DNA of 64,000 nucleotides, taken from Panax quinquefolius (Eukaryota > Streptophyta > Magnoliopsida > Apiales > Araliaceae). The DNA lies in NCBI GenBank assembly GCA_020205615.1, contig JAINUW010000592.1, positions 62,001-126,000 on the forward strand, read 5' to 3'. The notes below the pieces were generated by a model. That model made no database searches and was not told the origin of the DNA. It worked only from the letters and a program-made list of their open reading frames with translations. Position 1 is the first letter of the stretch. Every line of letters begins with the position of its first letter. Positions 11,453-23,722 of the stretch are shown here, in pieces. A program made the translations under genes and the position numbers.

Positions 11453-11800
11453 ATAACATAAGAATTTCACCAAGTATAGGGTAGCTCGGATATCTGAGTT
11501 ATTCCAACGAATAATAAATAATGGAATAACGAAGTTCTCTTCATGAATAAGAAAGAAATAATACCCCTTCACTAGTAAAAAGAAGAGTATTAGATTGGTA
11601 GGCGAGGATATTCTTGAAGAAAACTTACGCTACGCTCAAAGCTTCTTAAAACTCTAAAGAAATACGCTCAAGATTATAGAAGAATTCTCTGAACTTCTGG
11701 TGTGGTTTTCAATTCTAACTAAGCATCCTATTTATAGGAAAATAGAAAGGATACTATGCTGCACTATGCAATAATAGTTAGCCTAGCTTCTAAATGTTTA
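11453..11800 (-). mobile_element. LTR fragment (middle part, element-B-like family)
   Basis: CACCAAGTATAGGGTAG, the AAAGAAATAATACCCCTT segment and TTCCTATTTATAGGAAAAT match element B's LTR at about 51240-51535. The match ends near 11745; after that ACTATGC motifs resemble the repeat at 29380. Read together with 802-1165 and 29768-30429 this is the middle of one split LTR. Confidence 0.7.
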
Positions 11801-11982
11801 TTTAAAACTTTGATTCTTTTGCTCCATCCTTAAATCACCTAGCTTACTGTAAAACACCTAAGATCGCCATAAGTCCCGTTATGCCATTGTAAGTCTCCAG
11901 CGTTGGAGCAGTTTAGGCGAAGGGAATCCTTATATCTAAAGGTATGTGTTTACATAAGGTAAGAGGGTTTGAGTTAAGCAGA
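11801..11982. other. Unassigned noncoding stretch
   Basis: No ORF, LTR or repeat recognised. It may belong to the plus-strand block that follows. Confidence 0.4.
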
Positions 11983-12407
11983 ATGCCAAAAGAACAAATT
12001 TTTGATTACTTAGTTAAAATGAAGTAGGCTGTTTAGATCGAGTTCAATATAGATCAAGGCCAATCGAGTGATCCTTTATGTTAGATGCAGTCTGATTTGT
12101 TTGTAAACAAAATTTTTTACAAAATTTATGAAATTTTGAAGATGTTGACCAATTGCTCGGTGAAAATTTTAAACTCCTCTCTTTATAAACCTAAACTTTT
12201 GGGGTGAAAGGGAAAATCCTGGATAAAAATTTTGGGGCTGAAGAGTATAGGGATGGTGATCCATCCGAGAAGATGATCAAGCGAACCCTCAAACGACCGA
12301 AAGAGAGCAGACCGGTCGATCCAACAAAGATGGCCCTAATCATCATCGACTTTCTAAGAAAAGCAAAGCGATCAACAACAAAGATTGATGTCCCCGAAGA
12401 AAATTAG
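11983..12407 (+). pseudogene. Unidentified plus-strand ORF, decayed
   Basis: An open frame at 12204-12407 (67 codons from a GTG, ending in TAG) reads GAEEYRDGDPSEK, then RPVDPTKMALIIIDFLRKAKR and an acidic end. One frame upstream, from an ATG at 11983, MPKEQIFDYLVKMK and KMLTNCSVKILNSSLYKPK look protein-like but contain three stops, and one frameshift joins the two parts. The charged, well-mixed composition suggests former coding, possibly the C-terminus of a viral or retroelement ORF. I do not recognise the family. Confidence 0.4.
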
Positions 12408-12870
12408 CTTTTACTTTAAGTAAAATGCTTTTACTTTGACCTTAGTAAATATAAATGTAAAATGTTTTTACTTTTACTTTTACTTTAGTAAATTACTTTT
12501 ACTTTGTACTTTTACTTGATAAATGTAATAGTGAATCTGCGTGATTCAATAGTAATTTACTTTTAGTTTTCTATTTAAGTAACTCAAGTGTTTAGAGTTA
12601 CTCGGGGCTTTTCTTTTAAGAAGACCTCACCGAGGTCCTCTCTCTGCCTTCTCTCTAGGATACTGAAGAAGAAGCTTGTTGCTTCCTTCTTCTAGTAAGA
12701 TGAAGAAGAAGTTCTTCATACTTCTCTCTTCCATTTACAATTTATCTAGGTTATACGTAATCCTTTCCTTAACTATTTATAAATAAAAGAAAGAGATTAC
12801 TTTACCGATTCACCGGTCATCTTCTTTAAGTTTCTTCTTTATGTTTAAATTTTGTTAAGAAACTTATTCC
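12408..12870 (+). other. Noncoding block with (TTTACT)n tract, TATA-like and AATAAA motifs
   Basis: Directly after the stop come repeated CTTTTACTTTAGTAAA units to about 12520. Then CTATTTAAG (12571-12579), a CT-rich stretch with paired GAAGAAG motifs, TATTTATAAATAAA near 12772 and a junction with viral sequence at 12871. The layout resembles an intergenic promoter and leader region of a pararetrovirus or retroelement in plus orientation, opposite to the neighbouring viral array. This is inference. Confidence 0.35.
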
Positions 12871-13270
12871 GATACCATTTGGGAGCGAAAGTAAGAAAAT
12901 CATTAAGAAGAACAGAGTGGTGCATATAAACAACACAATTTAATTACTAAAACAAAAATAATTTTATTGATAACTGAAACTATGTACAGATAAACTAAAA
13001 ATTAAAGTGACTTACAATAATTTAACTTAGAACATTTAAGAAGAAAAGAAGGAGGGGTTAAGAAGGGCTAAACAGCGGTAGAAATCAAAGATTCGTCTAA
13101 GAAGGAACTCAGAGTTTTTCTAAGTTTTGAAGTTTATTTTGCTAACTGAGTTCGGTTTCCTTTTATAGAATAAGGAAATGAACTATTACAATGTTACTAT
13201 TACAAATTGAATCATTACAGACAAGCAACTGTAGATGAATAGTGCTAACTTTTGACTAAATACATATGCT
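12871..13270 (-). promoter_or_regulatory. Viral leader, promoter and poly(A) region, unit 1
   Basis: On the minus strand a TATA box CTATAAAAGG (13159-13168) is followed about 190 bases later by AATAAAA (12962-12971) and then by the GGTATC primer-site remnant (12871-12877). This TATA-to-poly(A) spacing fits a terminally redundant pregenomic RNA. The region is repeated near-identically at 20530-20930 and 21811-22210. Small ORFs here are not genes. Confidence 0.75.
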
Positions 13271-13280
13271 TTCGGCTACT

Positions 13281-14791
13281 TTAGACAAAGAGGCCAACAA
13301 CTTTTGACTCAGCAGATGCTTTCGGTGGAAAAGAGAGAGCATCTTTTGACCTTGAAGGCTCTTTTGGGCGGTCTTGGCGTGACTTGAGTTGCTTTTCGAT
13401 GGAAGCGATTCTTTTGGTGATTAGGCTGTAGGGGTAGGTGCATGTGACTAGGAGGTCAGGCAAATGGGTCCTGAGTGTCCTGTAGATCGATGGTACCATA
13501 TGGATCATACTAACTATCATCATCTGTAAACTGGCTGACTGAAGCATTTTGAGAAGAAGAAGAAGAATGAACAGAAGCTTCCTCATGTAACTCATCAATT
13601 CTTTTGTTAAGTGTTTGGGCTATTAATTTCAATTCTTTACTGGAATAGTCATTGAAGTCAGAAATGCCACGGGAATAAGTTGAACCAGTAGGACTGACTC
13701 TGGACTATTTTGACTTAAACTCTTTTTCTTTCATGGCTGGAATGGCGGTGACTGGAAGGGGGAAATAGGAGCAACAGGAAATTATTGTTGAACCTGACCA
13801 ACAATCCTATTAATGTCAAATTTATCCCACCACTTGATGTACCATAGGCGGGTGACCAAGGGGAAATGATCAGCTGAGGGAGAAGCAAGGTAACCGATAT
13901 CTTTACTATGAGGGAGGGTAACTTGGGTTGGAGATTTTATATATACTACCATTTAAGAATCCAAGGAATCTTATATTTACTTACAAATTGAAGAATGGCA
14001 GGGATACCGATAAATTTTTGATTATTTTTACTATGGTTACAAAAATGACTGAGCTGGACTTTGAAGAGGTCAGGAAGGAGGACGTAAGTGGAACCAAACC
14101 TTGCCCACCACTGAGAAAACCAGTAAGGGAACTGACTCTTGAAATTATGATCAAACTGAATAAACCATGAATGACTATTTGACTCATTCTGATGAAGGAA
14201 AACTCTATACCAAGCCTCCATGTAATCATAATAACAATAAGAGTTATCCTGATTAGAAAGTTGCATAAGATCAGAGGGATGTTTTCCCCATTCAGACATT
14301 AGAACAAACTTTTTAATATATAATGAATGATAAAGAACTTTGGATTTATCATTATTGGCATAAATAGGTTTAATGAAGATTGACTCAGTTTCAAGGAGGA
14401 TATCCTTATAATAGACAAGGGATTTATAAGGATCAAGGGGCGTGAAGTGCCAACCAGAAGGAAAGAACTGGGAGGCAAGTTTGACTGGGTCATCATTAGA
14501 TTTCATATGGGGTTCAATATGAAATAGGTGATTGGTCCATCTAAGCATGTACTCAGAAGGAGGATGATTGGGGTTTGAAATGGAGGCCTTAGACTAGAAA
14601 GGGTCAACCAGGGTTGAGTTACTGGCTAAGGCAGAACTGTAGGGTTTGGGCATTGTCCCAAGGACGGTAAATTTGTTGGTATTTTGGTAAACTGGGTTTA
14701 CTGGATGAGGAACCAACGTTCCCTTTGGTTAATTACTTGGGCCGGTAGGGCAGCCTGGACCACGAGAGGAAGATGCTCCTCGAACACTCAT
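13281..14791 (-). pseudogene. Caulimovirid second ORF, unit 1
   Basis: It starts at an ATG at 14791 (MSVRGASSSRG), with a TAA about 20 codons in where unit 2 has CAA. The longest open piece (13946-14548) has WTNHLFHIEPHMKSND, FPSGWHFTPLDPYKSL, SNSHSWFIQFDHNF and WARFGSTYVLLPDLF. The C-terminal part reads IKWWDKFDINRIVGQVQQ, Ser-rich stretches and ends at 13281 after KASAESKVVGLF. The position after RNase H and the Trp-rich pattern fit the 3' ORF of petuvirus-like genomes, whose function I cannot state. Frameshifts occur near 13930 and 13600. Confidence 0.68.
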
Positions 14792-14799
14792 GATGGATG

Positions 14800-15310
14800 G
14801 ACAGTACCTGTATTAATAAATTCCCGAGTGAGAAAATCAAGAATTGAATTGTTATTACCTTTAATGTATTCAGTCTCACAATCAAAGATACTCAATAAGG
14901 CTTGCCATCTAACAAAGGAATGTTTAGAGGCTATGTTTTCAACATCTTTTTTCTAAAACATATTTTGCTGATTTGCAGTTAATGCGAACTAAAAACTTTT
15001 GATTTAATAAGTCACTTTGAAATTTGTTTATACATAATACTAAAGAAAGTTTTCTTTTTTAATAGTACTGTAATTTAACCGTGTACTATTCCATGCACCA
15101 GAATGAAAATGAACAATCTGTTTTGGGGAGTTGAGACTAAGTTTTTGTTTGAGAATTCCTCCGAATCCAATATCAGAGGCATCAGTTTCAACAATTTTAA
15201 ATGCAGAATCGTTGCAAATACCAAGGCAGGGCAATGCCTTGACATATTTTTTAACTTGTTGGACGACAGAAGTGTGGGTGTCAGTCCATGGGGGAGGATT
15301 GTCTTGCATA
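14800..15310 (-). pseudogene. Viral RNase H, unit 1
   Basis: The minus strand gives PWTDTHTSVVQQVKKYV, then KIVETDASDIGFGGIL with the first catalytic Asp, then SGAWNSTRLNYSTIKKE, and beyond 15040 FLVRINCKSAKYVLEK. RNase H removes the RNA template during reverse transcription. Several stops lie in the C-terminal 200 bases. Unit 2 lacks most of that C-terminal part. Confidence 0.83.
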
Positions 15311-15387
15311 TGCTGAAAGAGAGGTTTGCAAATCTTCCTGAGGTTTTTATAGAACTTCCCAATGTAATTGAGCGAGCCCAGAAACCT

Positions 15388-17166
15388 CTATAGTTGGGTT
15401 TTATTGGTAATTTTATCTGGGAATCTGTCAGCAAATTGAATAGCTCTGTTAATAGGCTGTATGAGTCTACGATAAATATTTAAACCAAGAAATCGAACTT
15501 TAGCTTGAAACGAGCTGCATTTGGAAGGCGAAAGGACAAGTCCATTATCGTTAACTATTTTGAAGAACGATTTCAAATGTTTAATGTGTTCTTCAATGGA
15601 ATTGAAAAAAATGAGGATATCATCAATGTAGACGACGATAAAATAACTAAAAGGATTCAAAATATCATTGAGGATATTCTAAAATTCACTATGAGCATTT
15701 TTTAGGCCAAATGCCTGGACATTCCATTCGTAATGACTAAATGGAGTGGTGAATGCTGTTTTGTACCTATCATCAGGATGAATGGAAACTTGCCAGAAAC
15801 CAGACTTAAGGTCAAACTTACTAAAAATAGTGGCATTACTCAATCGGTTAATGAGGTCGTCTTTGTTAGGTAAAGGGTAACTAATCCATTCTAAGACTTT
15901 GTTTAGTGGCTTGAAATTGATTACTAGACGGGGAACACCTCTCTCCTTTTCTGCTTCGTTATTGACATAAAAGGCGGGACATGACCATGGGGATTTACTA
16001 GGCTTAATTAAACCATTACTAAGAAGATCATTAATCTCCTTTTTACATAACTCCATTTGTTCGTGATTCATTTGTATTGGCCTGGCCTTAGTAGGAATCA
16101 AGTGCTCTTTGAATTCCTTAGCATAAGGAAGCCTTACTACATGCTTCTTCCGATGCCAAAAAGCATTAGGAGAATCAGAACAAAGGTTGTCTTTTAAATA
16201 GGTTTTTAACTCTTCAATCTTTTCCTGAACCTCTTCATTCTGATGTTGTTCTTCGACACATTTGTATTTAATTTCTTCTTTCAGGAAATTTAAATGGGTG
16301 GATTTATTATTCAATAAATTTAATGATTTGGAAATGGATTCTTCTTGAATAAATTTTAAATCTCTTTCTTTAGGTTTAATAATAAATTTAAATATTATTC
16401 TTTTTCCTAAATGTTTACAACTTAATCCTTCATTACTGGTAGTAAAAGGGTAAAGTAAATATATAAACGGTAACCCTAAGATGATCTTATCAGTAAGATT
16501 GCGGATTAAAACAAATGATGTTTTAAAACACATATTATCTTGACAGATATGAACTTTAGGCAGTTTATATTTTATTTCCATTTGACTACCGTTAGTTGAA
16601 TTTAATTTTTCATTAGTTTTTTTATAGTATTTAGTTGGGATTAGACCTTCTTGAATACAATTAAGATCTGTGCCAGTATCCACCAGAGCAGGAAGCTGTA
16701 TTGAAAAGGTTTTATCAACAACTAAGTTAATGGAGATATACCATTTCTGAATGGTGATATCTTTAATTCGCTTAAGGGAAAGACCTTGGACAAAGAGATC
16801 TGGCTCTTCTTTAGTTCCCGATGATTCAGGCTCATCGTGATTTTCATCACTAGAGGAGAAATCATTGATTTGAAGATCGGATTTTTTGTCATCAAACTCT
16901 TTTCTTAAATTAGAAACTTCCAATTTCAAGTTAGAAATTTCTTTTTTCAGTTTATTGACTTCTTGATTCAACTCTGGAAGGGTACCTTCCTTAACTGGGG
17001 TTTTGAATCTCTCAAGAGTTTTATTAAGACTAAATACTGGTTTTTCTTTAGCTTTAATAATTTTATCCTTAACTCTATTATCTTTGGTTAATAAATCTTT
17101 TAACTGCTTAGTGTACTGAGATTTTAACTCAGGATCAGAAATCTTACTAATTAAATTAATTAACAA
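15388..17166 (-). pseudogene. Viral protease and reverse transcriptase, unit 1
   Basis: A 495-residue open frame at 15679-17166 begins in a Lys-rich, coiled-coil-like region. It carries the aspartic protease active site ALVDTGTDLNCI and IILGLPF near residue 230, then RT motifs: KARPIQMNHEQMELCKKEI, SPWSCPAFYV, RLVINFKPLN, SKFDLKSGFWQV and AFGLKNA. A TAG at 15679-15681 stops the frame where unit 2 has CAG. RT resumes with FIVVYIDDILIFF (15600-15645), the catalytic pair intact. A frameshift near 15388 precedes RNase H. The first ATG at 17166 is only the limit of the open frame; the polyprotein begins upstream. Confidence 0.87.
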
Positions 17167-17389
17167 AGAACTTTCTTCATCCTCTTTAGTGATTACATTA
17201 ACTTATTTATTGCAACACTTTCATTGCAATTGTTAGCGCAAATAGTGACTTCATCGTTATCACTATCTGTTTCGTGGTTACAAGTACTGCTATTAGATGA
17301 ATGAGGAATATCAGAACCTTCATCATTACTGAGACCATTCTCTATTCTCATTAATTCTAATAGTTGCTCAGTATCTTCACTTGAGGTAT

Positions 17390-18470
17390 TTTATTGAGGC
17401 AATTTTTTCTTAATTTTGCACTCATTTTTGTAGCGCCCTTTTTGCCCACAATTGTGGCAAACAATTTTACTTTTATCAAATTTTTTAGATGATCTTTTAT
17501 TGTATTTCTTATTTGTTGGTTTAGGTTTATTATAATATTCATTGTCTTGATTTTTATTTTTTCTATGACTGCGTTTGTGTTTGTTACTCTTGTGACTTCT
17601 ATGATGATCAATATGCTTATGCCTTTGCTTTCTTCTAGAGGGAGCAACTGGAGGTAAACCAGATTGTTCACAGAAGGTGCCTTTTTTCTTATCTTTACTA
17701 GCTTGTTTTGCTAGCTTGTTTAGCTAATTTAAAATCAATACATATTTTTAATCCAATTTTTTGAATATAACTGATTATGTCACCATAAGTTAGGTTATCA
17801 TAATCAATATACCCTAAATTCTTGCTTAGCTCTTCTCTGACTTTATGAGCGAATAATGAAGTTAAACCATTGACGAATTTTTCTTTCTAGAATGGTTTAT
17901 TGCTATCATTTCGCATCATAACTCGAGAGGTAAATACATCTTGGTACCACCTAAAATCACTTAGAGTGGGACAAGTGAGATTACATAGCTGATCATGAAT
18001 TCTCTCATTAATATTACTGGGAGTGCCAATAAAATGTTTTATTATGGTAAAAATTAAAGTATTAACTCCATCTGGCGGACCAATGCCATCATCTTCATCA
18101 AAGATGGGATTGTCATCACCGTCTAACTGGACAGCATGAATTATTGATAATCTAGTATCTTCAGTGAGATGTTTTTCCCACCAAGATTTGAGAATACCAG
18201 TGAATCCAGTGGCTATTAACTCAACAATATCTGGTTGAGTCAGATTGTTGAACTTAGTTATATAGCTATTTGCTACCATAGACATGTGATTTAACTTGTT
18301 TAAAATCTCTTGTTCACTGAAACCATCTATGTTCCATTCCTAAATTTTATTGGATGAAACAGAGAATTGTTTATCCAGATTTCTCTCTTCGAATTGTAGA
18401 TCCAGAGGAGTAGGTCTAGAATACCAATTCATGGTTATACTAATGTTTTTAACTGTTAATTTATTTAACT
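17390..18470 (-). pseudogene. Viral coat-protein region with zinc knuckle, unit 1
   Basis: The open piece 17887-18285 contains YITKFNNLTQPDIVELIA, LKSWWEKHLTEDTRLSI and LSDFRWYQDVFTSR, the helical core typical of caulimovirid coat proteins. It is followed by a Lys/Arg/His-rich stretch and the knuckle at 17418-17459. The knuckle reads CHNCGQKGRYKNEC: the conserved His is Arg here (CGC for CAC). Stops at 17884 and elsewhere interrupt it. The coat would package the DNA genome. Confidence 0.8.
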
Positions 18471-18559
18471 GATCATTAAAATCTGGTACCGAAACAGTAT
18501 TAGAATGATCTGATTGGCTACTGCTTTCAATATCAGTTTCAACTTGATCAATTGTAGCA

Positions 18560-20267
18560 ATAATGCCACTCGATCTGGGTTCGGTTTTTAATTTTTTAAA
18601 TAACTTATCAATTGAACGAACAAGTTCGCCATCATTATTAGGTAGGCCTAATTTACTTCTATTTTCTAGTAATTTTAATAGAGGTTGTTCCGTTTTTGAA
18701 TCGGGTTTTTTAATAGTGGTTTCATCAAATTTTTCTTCAATCCTATCTAGCTGTCTTCCTAAGATTGCTAGGTATTGATTACTAAAATTTAATTGTTCAA
18801 TAATTTTTTTATCATCTTTATTGAAATCTTAAAAGGACTGGCAACAACAGATGTGTTTTTTATTGGAAGTAAAACAGTTTCTAGCAGGGGATGACTAGAA
18901 GAGACTTTTGACTTATCTTCTTTAGTCCATTGGGTTTTAGTTATAACATTACATTTACCTTGATATTGACCATACCAATCGTAAAAAGTAATGTTTATCT
19001 TTTCACTATTAATAAATCGTTTCCATCTATTAACAATTTTATCACGCTCTTTTTCTGTCGAATGATTAGATCTAAATAAATATCTTTTCTCTTTATTAGA
19101 TTTGGAATTAAAATCCTTTACAAGATTGTCCCAATCTAATTTGAACTCTTTTTTAATTACTTTTAATTGGTTATTAATAGGAATCTCAAAATTCGACTGA
19201 GTTGGAAGCTCAGAATGGGTAGGAGAAGAAGAACCCACTTCTTCAACTAGGTCATTTTGAGTGTAACAAGGATGACTAGCTTGACCGTGATTAACGATAC
19301 CCTTTAATTTAATATCCCTAACAGAAGGGTTACTAAGTACTTCAGTATCTCTTCTGGTGTGAACAGAAGGTACTGAAGAACTAGTAAAATCTTCCATAAT
19401 AATTGGTCTTCTAGTACGCTCAAAACTTATTTTGACCGTTCCATCAGAAAATTGTTTAACATTTTCAATATTTAATAAATTGTTAACTACAGGTTGTTGA
19501 GGTATTTCACTTGGTAAAGTCAATTGACTAGGTAACGTATTATCCTTCCAGAGGGTGATTCTTGGGATCTGAATATTAGCATCACTAGTTGAACTTTGGA
19601 TTAATACAGTTTGATCTTTAGGACTTTTATTAAGAGCATGAACGTTTAAATTCGTTTTCATGATCTTATAATAAATCTTATAAATCAAAGCTATGGGCTG
19701 AGAACCCTCAATCATATTATTATTTTCTCCAGAAGTTTTAATGTTTAATGTCATGGCTTTTAATAAATGTTGATCACTCAGGCTCAATATGAAATCAGGA
19801 AAGCAATTAAAATGGATAGGTCCATTGTGCAAACTTGATTCCATAGCACCAATCATACTAGGATAATAATTCAGGAATCTAGCATCTTTGAGACAGAGGT
19901 AGATACTTGAATTAAATCCTTTAATATTTAATAGTTTAACTACAACTTGAACAAGACCGATGTGAATAAAATTATAACCTTTCTTCCTATGTTTTTTGAT
20001 AACATCAGGAGATAAGAGACTGCAATTTTCATATTCTTTATTTATTGCACAAACCTTTTCAACAGTTTTAACATTATAATCTGTTTTAAAATTATCTAAA
20101 AAGGTTAACTGCTAAATTTCTTTAGGGGAAACCCTAGGTATGTTCTAATTGTGTAAAGCTTGACTGATATTTTCAAAACTGTGTGTCTCTTGGTTAACTA
20201 TGTCAGGGACGGAGGGTAAAGTTGACCGGTTACTAGCTGACGAGTTAGACCTAAATAATCTACTCAT
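18560..20267 (-). pseudogene. Viral movement protein and linker, unit 1
   Basis: It begins at an ATG at 20267 (MSRLFRSNSS), 250 bases after the primer site. The 30K-type movement-protein core follows: YNFIHIGLVQVVVKLLN and, after a frame break, MIGAMESSLHNGPIHFNCF at 19856. The 355-codon piece 18789-19856 continues into a polar linker with FERTRRPIIMEDF and WKRFINSEKINITFYDWY, then a coiled-coil stretch to about 18560. A TAG near 20114 (unit 2 has TAC) truncates the ORF early. In the family the protein widens plasmodesmata for cell-to-cell spread. Confidence 0.8.
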
Positions 20268-20516
20268 CTTTTACCAATTTCAAAATAAATTTTTATTCAA
20301 TGTTCTTCCATTCATACCCTCTTACTTTAGGTAGACTCATACCTATGTTCTATAACCCGACACTGCTCACCCAATAGACTTACAAAGGTTAGACACGAAC
20401 TAGGTGGACTACAACAAGTTAGGTGACTTAGGAACAATAAAAGAGAAATTTTGAAAATAGTAAGAAGATGAACAAATTAACTTAGATCTTACTGGCAACT
20501 AGAATAAAAACAACTT

Positions 20517-20529
20517 GGCTCTGATACAA
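20517..20529 (-). promoter_or_regulatory. Viral primer-binding site, unit 1
   Basis: On the minus strand TTGTATCAGAGCC, one mismatch from the Met-tRNA site TGGTATCAGAGCC. It marks position zero of the viral genome. Confidence 0.75.
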
Positions 20530-21810
20530 TTTGGGGGCGGAAGTAAGAAGATCAATAAGAAGAACAGAGTGGTGCATATAAACAACATAATTTAATCACT
20601 AAAACAAAAATAATTTTATTGATAATTGAAACTATGTACAGATAAACTGAAAAATTAAAGTGACTTATAATTTAACTTAGAACATTTAAGAAGAAAAGGA
20701 GGGGTTAAGAAGGGCTAAACAGCGATAGAAACCAAAGATTCGTCCGAGAAGGAACTAAGAGTCTTACTAAATTTTGAAGTCTCTTTCGCTAATTGAGTTA
20801 GGTTTCCTTTTATAGAATAAGGAATGGAACTATTACAAAGTTACTATTACAAATTGAATCATTACAGACAAGCAACTGTAGATGAATAGTGCTAACTTTT
20901 GACTAAATACATACGCTTTCGGCTACTTTATACAAAGAGGCCGACAACTTTTGACTCAACAGATGCTTTCGGTGGAAAAGAGAGAGCATCTTTTGACCTT
21001 GAAGGCTACTGGGGCAAGTGCATGTGACTGGAGCTGCTTCCGGTGTAAAAGTAGATTCTTTTGACTGATTGGCTGTAGTGGTAGGTGCATGTGACTAGGA
21101 GGTCAGGCAAATGGGTCCTGAGCATCCTGTAGATCGATGGTACCATATCGATCATACTTACCATCATCATCTGCAAACTAGCTGACTGAAGCATTCCGAG
21201 AAGAGGAAGAAGAATGAACAGAATCTTCCTCATGTAACTCATCAATTCTTTTGTTAAGTGCTTGGGCTATTAATTTCAATTCTTTACTGTAACAATCTTT
21301 GAAGTCAGAAATGCCACGAGAACAAGTTGAACCAGTAGTACTGACTCTGGACTCTTTTGACTTAGACTCTTTTTCTATAATGGGTGGAATGGCGGTAACT
21401 GGAAGGGGGGAAATAGAAGCAACAGGAAATTCTTGTTGAACCTGACCAACAATCCTATTAATGTCAAATTTATCCCACCACTTGATGTACCATAGGCGGG
21501 TGACCAAGGGGAAAGGATCAGCTGAGGGAGAAGCAATGTAACCGATATCTTTACTATGAGGGAGGGTAACTTGGGTTGGAGATTTAATATCATACTACCA
21601 TTAAGAATCCAAGGAATCCTATATTTACTTACAATTTGAAGAATGGTAGGGACACCGATAAATTTTGGATTATTTTTACTATGGTTATAAAATTGACTGA
21701 GCTGAACTTTCAAGAGGTCAGGAAGGAGGTCGTAAGTGGAACCAAACCTTGCCCACCAGTGAGAAAACTAGTAAGGGAACTGACTCTTGAATTTATGATC
21801 GAACTAAATA
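20530..21810 (-). mobile_element. Truncated viral copy: leader plus end of second ORF
   Basis: It repeats the 12878-14165 segment: poly(A) signal at 20614-20623, TATA box at 20806-20815, then the C-terminal half of the second ORF (21006-21713, with IKWWDKFDINRIVGQVQQ). At 21810 it jumps from the middle of that ORF straight into AATACCATTTGGGGGCGG, the primer-site region of unit 2. So the rest of a genome is missing between these two points. Confidence 0.85.
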
Positions 21811-22215
21811 AATACCATTTGGGGGCGGAAGTTTGAAGATCAATAAAAAGAATAGAGTGGTGCATATAAACAACACAATTTAATCACTAAAACAAAAATA
21901 ATTTTATTGATAACTGAAACTATGTATAGATAAACTAAAAATTAAAGTGACTTACAATTTAACTTAGAACATTTAAGAAGTAAAGAAGGAGGGGTTAAGA
22001 AGGGCTAAACAGCGGTAGAAACCAAAGATTCGTCTGAGAAGGAACTCAGAGTCTTTCTAAGTTTTGAAGTCTGTTTTGCTAACTGAGTTCGGTTTCCTTT
22101 TATAGAATAAGGATATGAACTTTTACAAAGTTACTATTACAAATTGAATCATTACAGACAATCAACTGTAGATGAATAGTGCTAACTTTTGACTAAATAC
22201 ATAGGCTTTCGGCTA
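21811..22215 (-). promoter_or_regulatory. Viral leader, promoter and poly(A) region, unit 2
   Basis: TATA box CTATAAAAGG at 22096-22105 and poly(A) signal at 21902-21911 on the minus strand, with the same spacing as in unit 1. The primer site at its left edge is reduced to GGTATT. Confidence 0.75.
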
Positions 22216-22217
22216 CT

Positions 22218-23720
22218 TTAGAGAAAGAGGCCGACAACTTTTGACTCACCAGATGCTTTCGGTGGAAAAGAGAGAGCATCTTTTGACCTTGAAGGCTGCT
22301 GAGGTAGGTGCGCATCACTGGAGCTGCTTTCGGTGGAAAAGCAGATTATTTTGACTGATTGGCTGCAGGGGGAAGTGCATGTGACTGGGAGGTCAGGCAA
22401 ATGGGTCCTGAGCATCCTGTAGATCGATGGTACCATATGGACCATACTGACCATCATCATGCATAACCGGTATTTGAAGCATTCTGAGAAGAGGAAGAAG
22501 AATGAACAGAAGCTTCCTAATGTAACTCATCAATTCTTTTGTTAAGTGTTTGGGCTATTAATTACAATTCTTTACTGGAACAGTCTTTAAAGTAAGAAAT
22601 GCCACGGGAACAAGTTGAACCAGTTGGACTGACTCTGGACTCTTTTGGCTTAGACACTTTTTCTTTAATGGCCGGAATGGCAGTGACTGGAAGGGGGAAA
22701 TAGGAGCAACAGGAAATTCTTGTTGAACCTGACCAACAATCCTATTAATGTCAAATTTATCCCACCACTTGATGTACCATAGGCGGGTGATCAAGGGGAA
22801 AGGATCGATTGAGGGGAGAAGCAAAGTGTAAATATCTTTACTATGAGGGAGGGTAACTTGGGTTGGAGATTTAATATCATACTGCCATTTAAGAATCCAA
22901 GGAATCTTATATTATTTACAAATTGAAGAATGGCAGGGACACCAATAAATTTTTTATTATTTTTACTATGGTTACAAAAATGACTGAGCTGGACTTTAAA
23001 GAGGTCAAGAAGGAGGACGTAAGTGGAAGCAAACCTTGCCCACCAGTGAGAAAACCAGTAAGGGAACTGACTCTTGAATTTATGATCGAACTGAATAAAC
23101 CATGAATGACTATTTGACTCATTCTGATGAAGGAAAACTCTATACCAAGCCTCCATGTAATCATAATAACAATAAGAGTTATCCTGATTAGAAAGTTGCA
23201 TAAGATCAGAGGGATGTTTTCCCCATTTAGACATTAGAACAAACTTTTTAATATATAATTAATGATAAAGAACTTTAGATTTATCATTATTGGCATAAAT
23301 AGGTTTAATGAAGATTGACTCAGTTTCAAGGAGGATATCCTTATAATACACAAGGGATTTATAAGGAGCAAGGGGCATGAAGTGCCAACCAGAAGGAAAG
23401 AACTGGGAGGCAAGTTTGACTGGGTCAACCTTAGATTTCATATGGGGTTCAATATGAAATAGGTGATTGGTCCATCAAAGCATGTACTCAGAAAGAGGAT
23501 GACTAGGGTTTGAAATGGAGGCCTTAGACTGGAAAGGGTCAACCGGGGTTGGGTTACTGGCTAAGGCAAAACTGTAGGGTTTGGGCATTTTCCCAAGGAC
23601 GGTAAATTTGTTGGTGGTTTGGTAAACTAGGTTTACTGGATGAGGAACCAACATTCCCTTTGGTTGATTACTTGGGTCGGTAGGGCGGCCCGGACCACAA
23701 GAGGAAGATGCTCCTCGAAC
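22218..23720 (-). pseudogene. Caulimovirid second ORF, unit 2
   Basis: Same domain pattern as 13281-14791. The start codon seen in unit 1 is gone: the deletion joint at about 23722 puts TTA where ATG was, so the frame is now open upstream into RNase H sequence read in a foreign frame (to 23984). It keeps CAA where unit 1 has a stop. It is broken near 23440, near 22920 and near 22560. Confidence 0.68.
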
Positions 23721-23722
23721 AC

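Noticed and set aside
14684..14956. Plus-strand frame with a Trp-rich start
   Set aside because: Antisense of the RNase H and second-ORF junction of viral unit 1.
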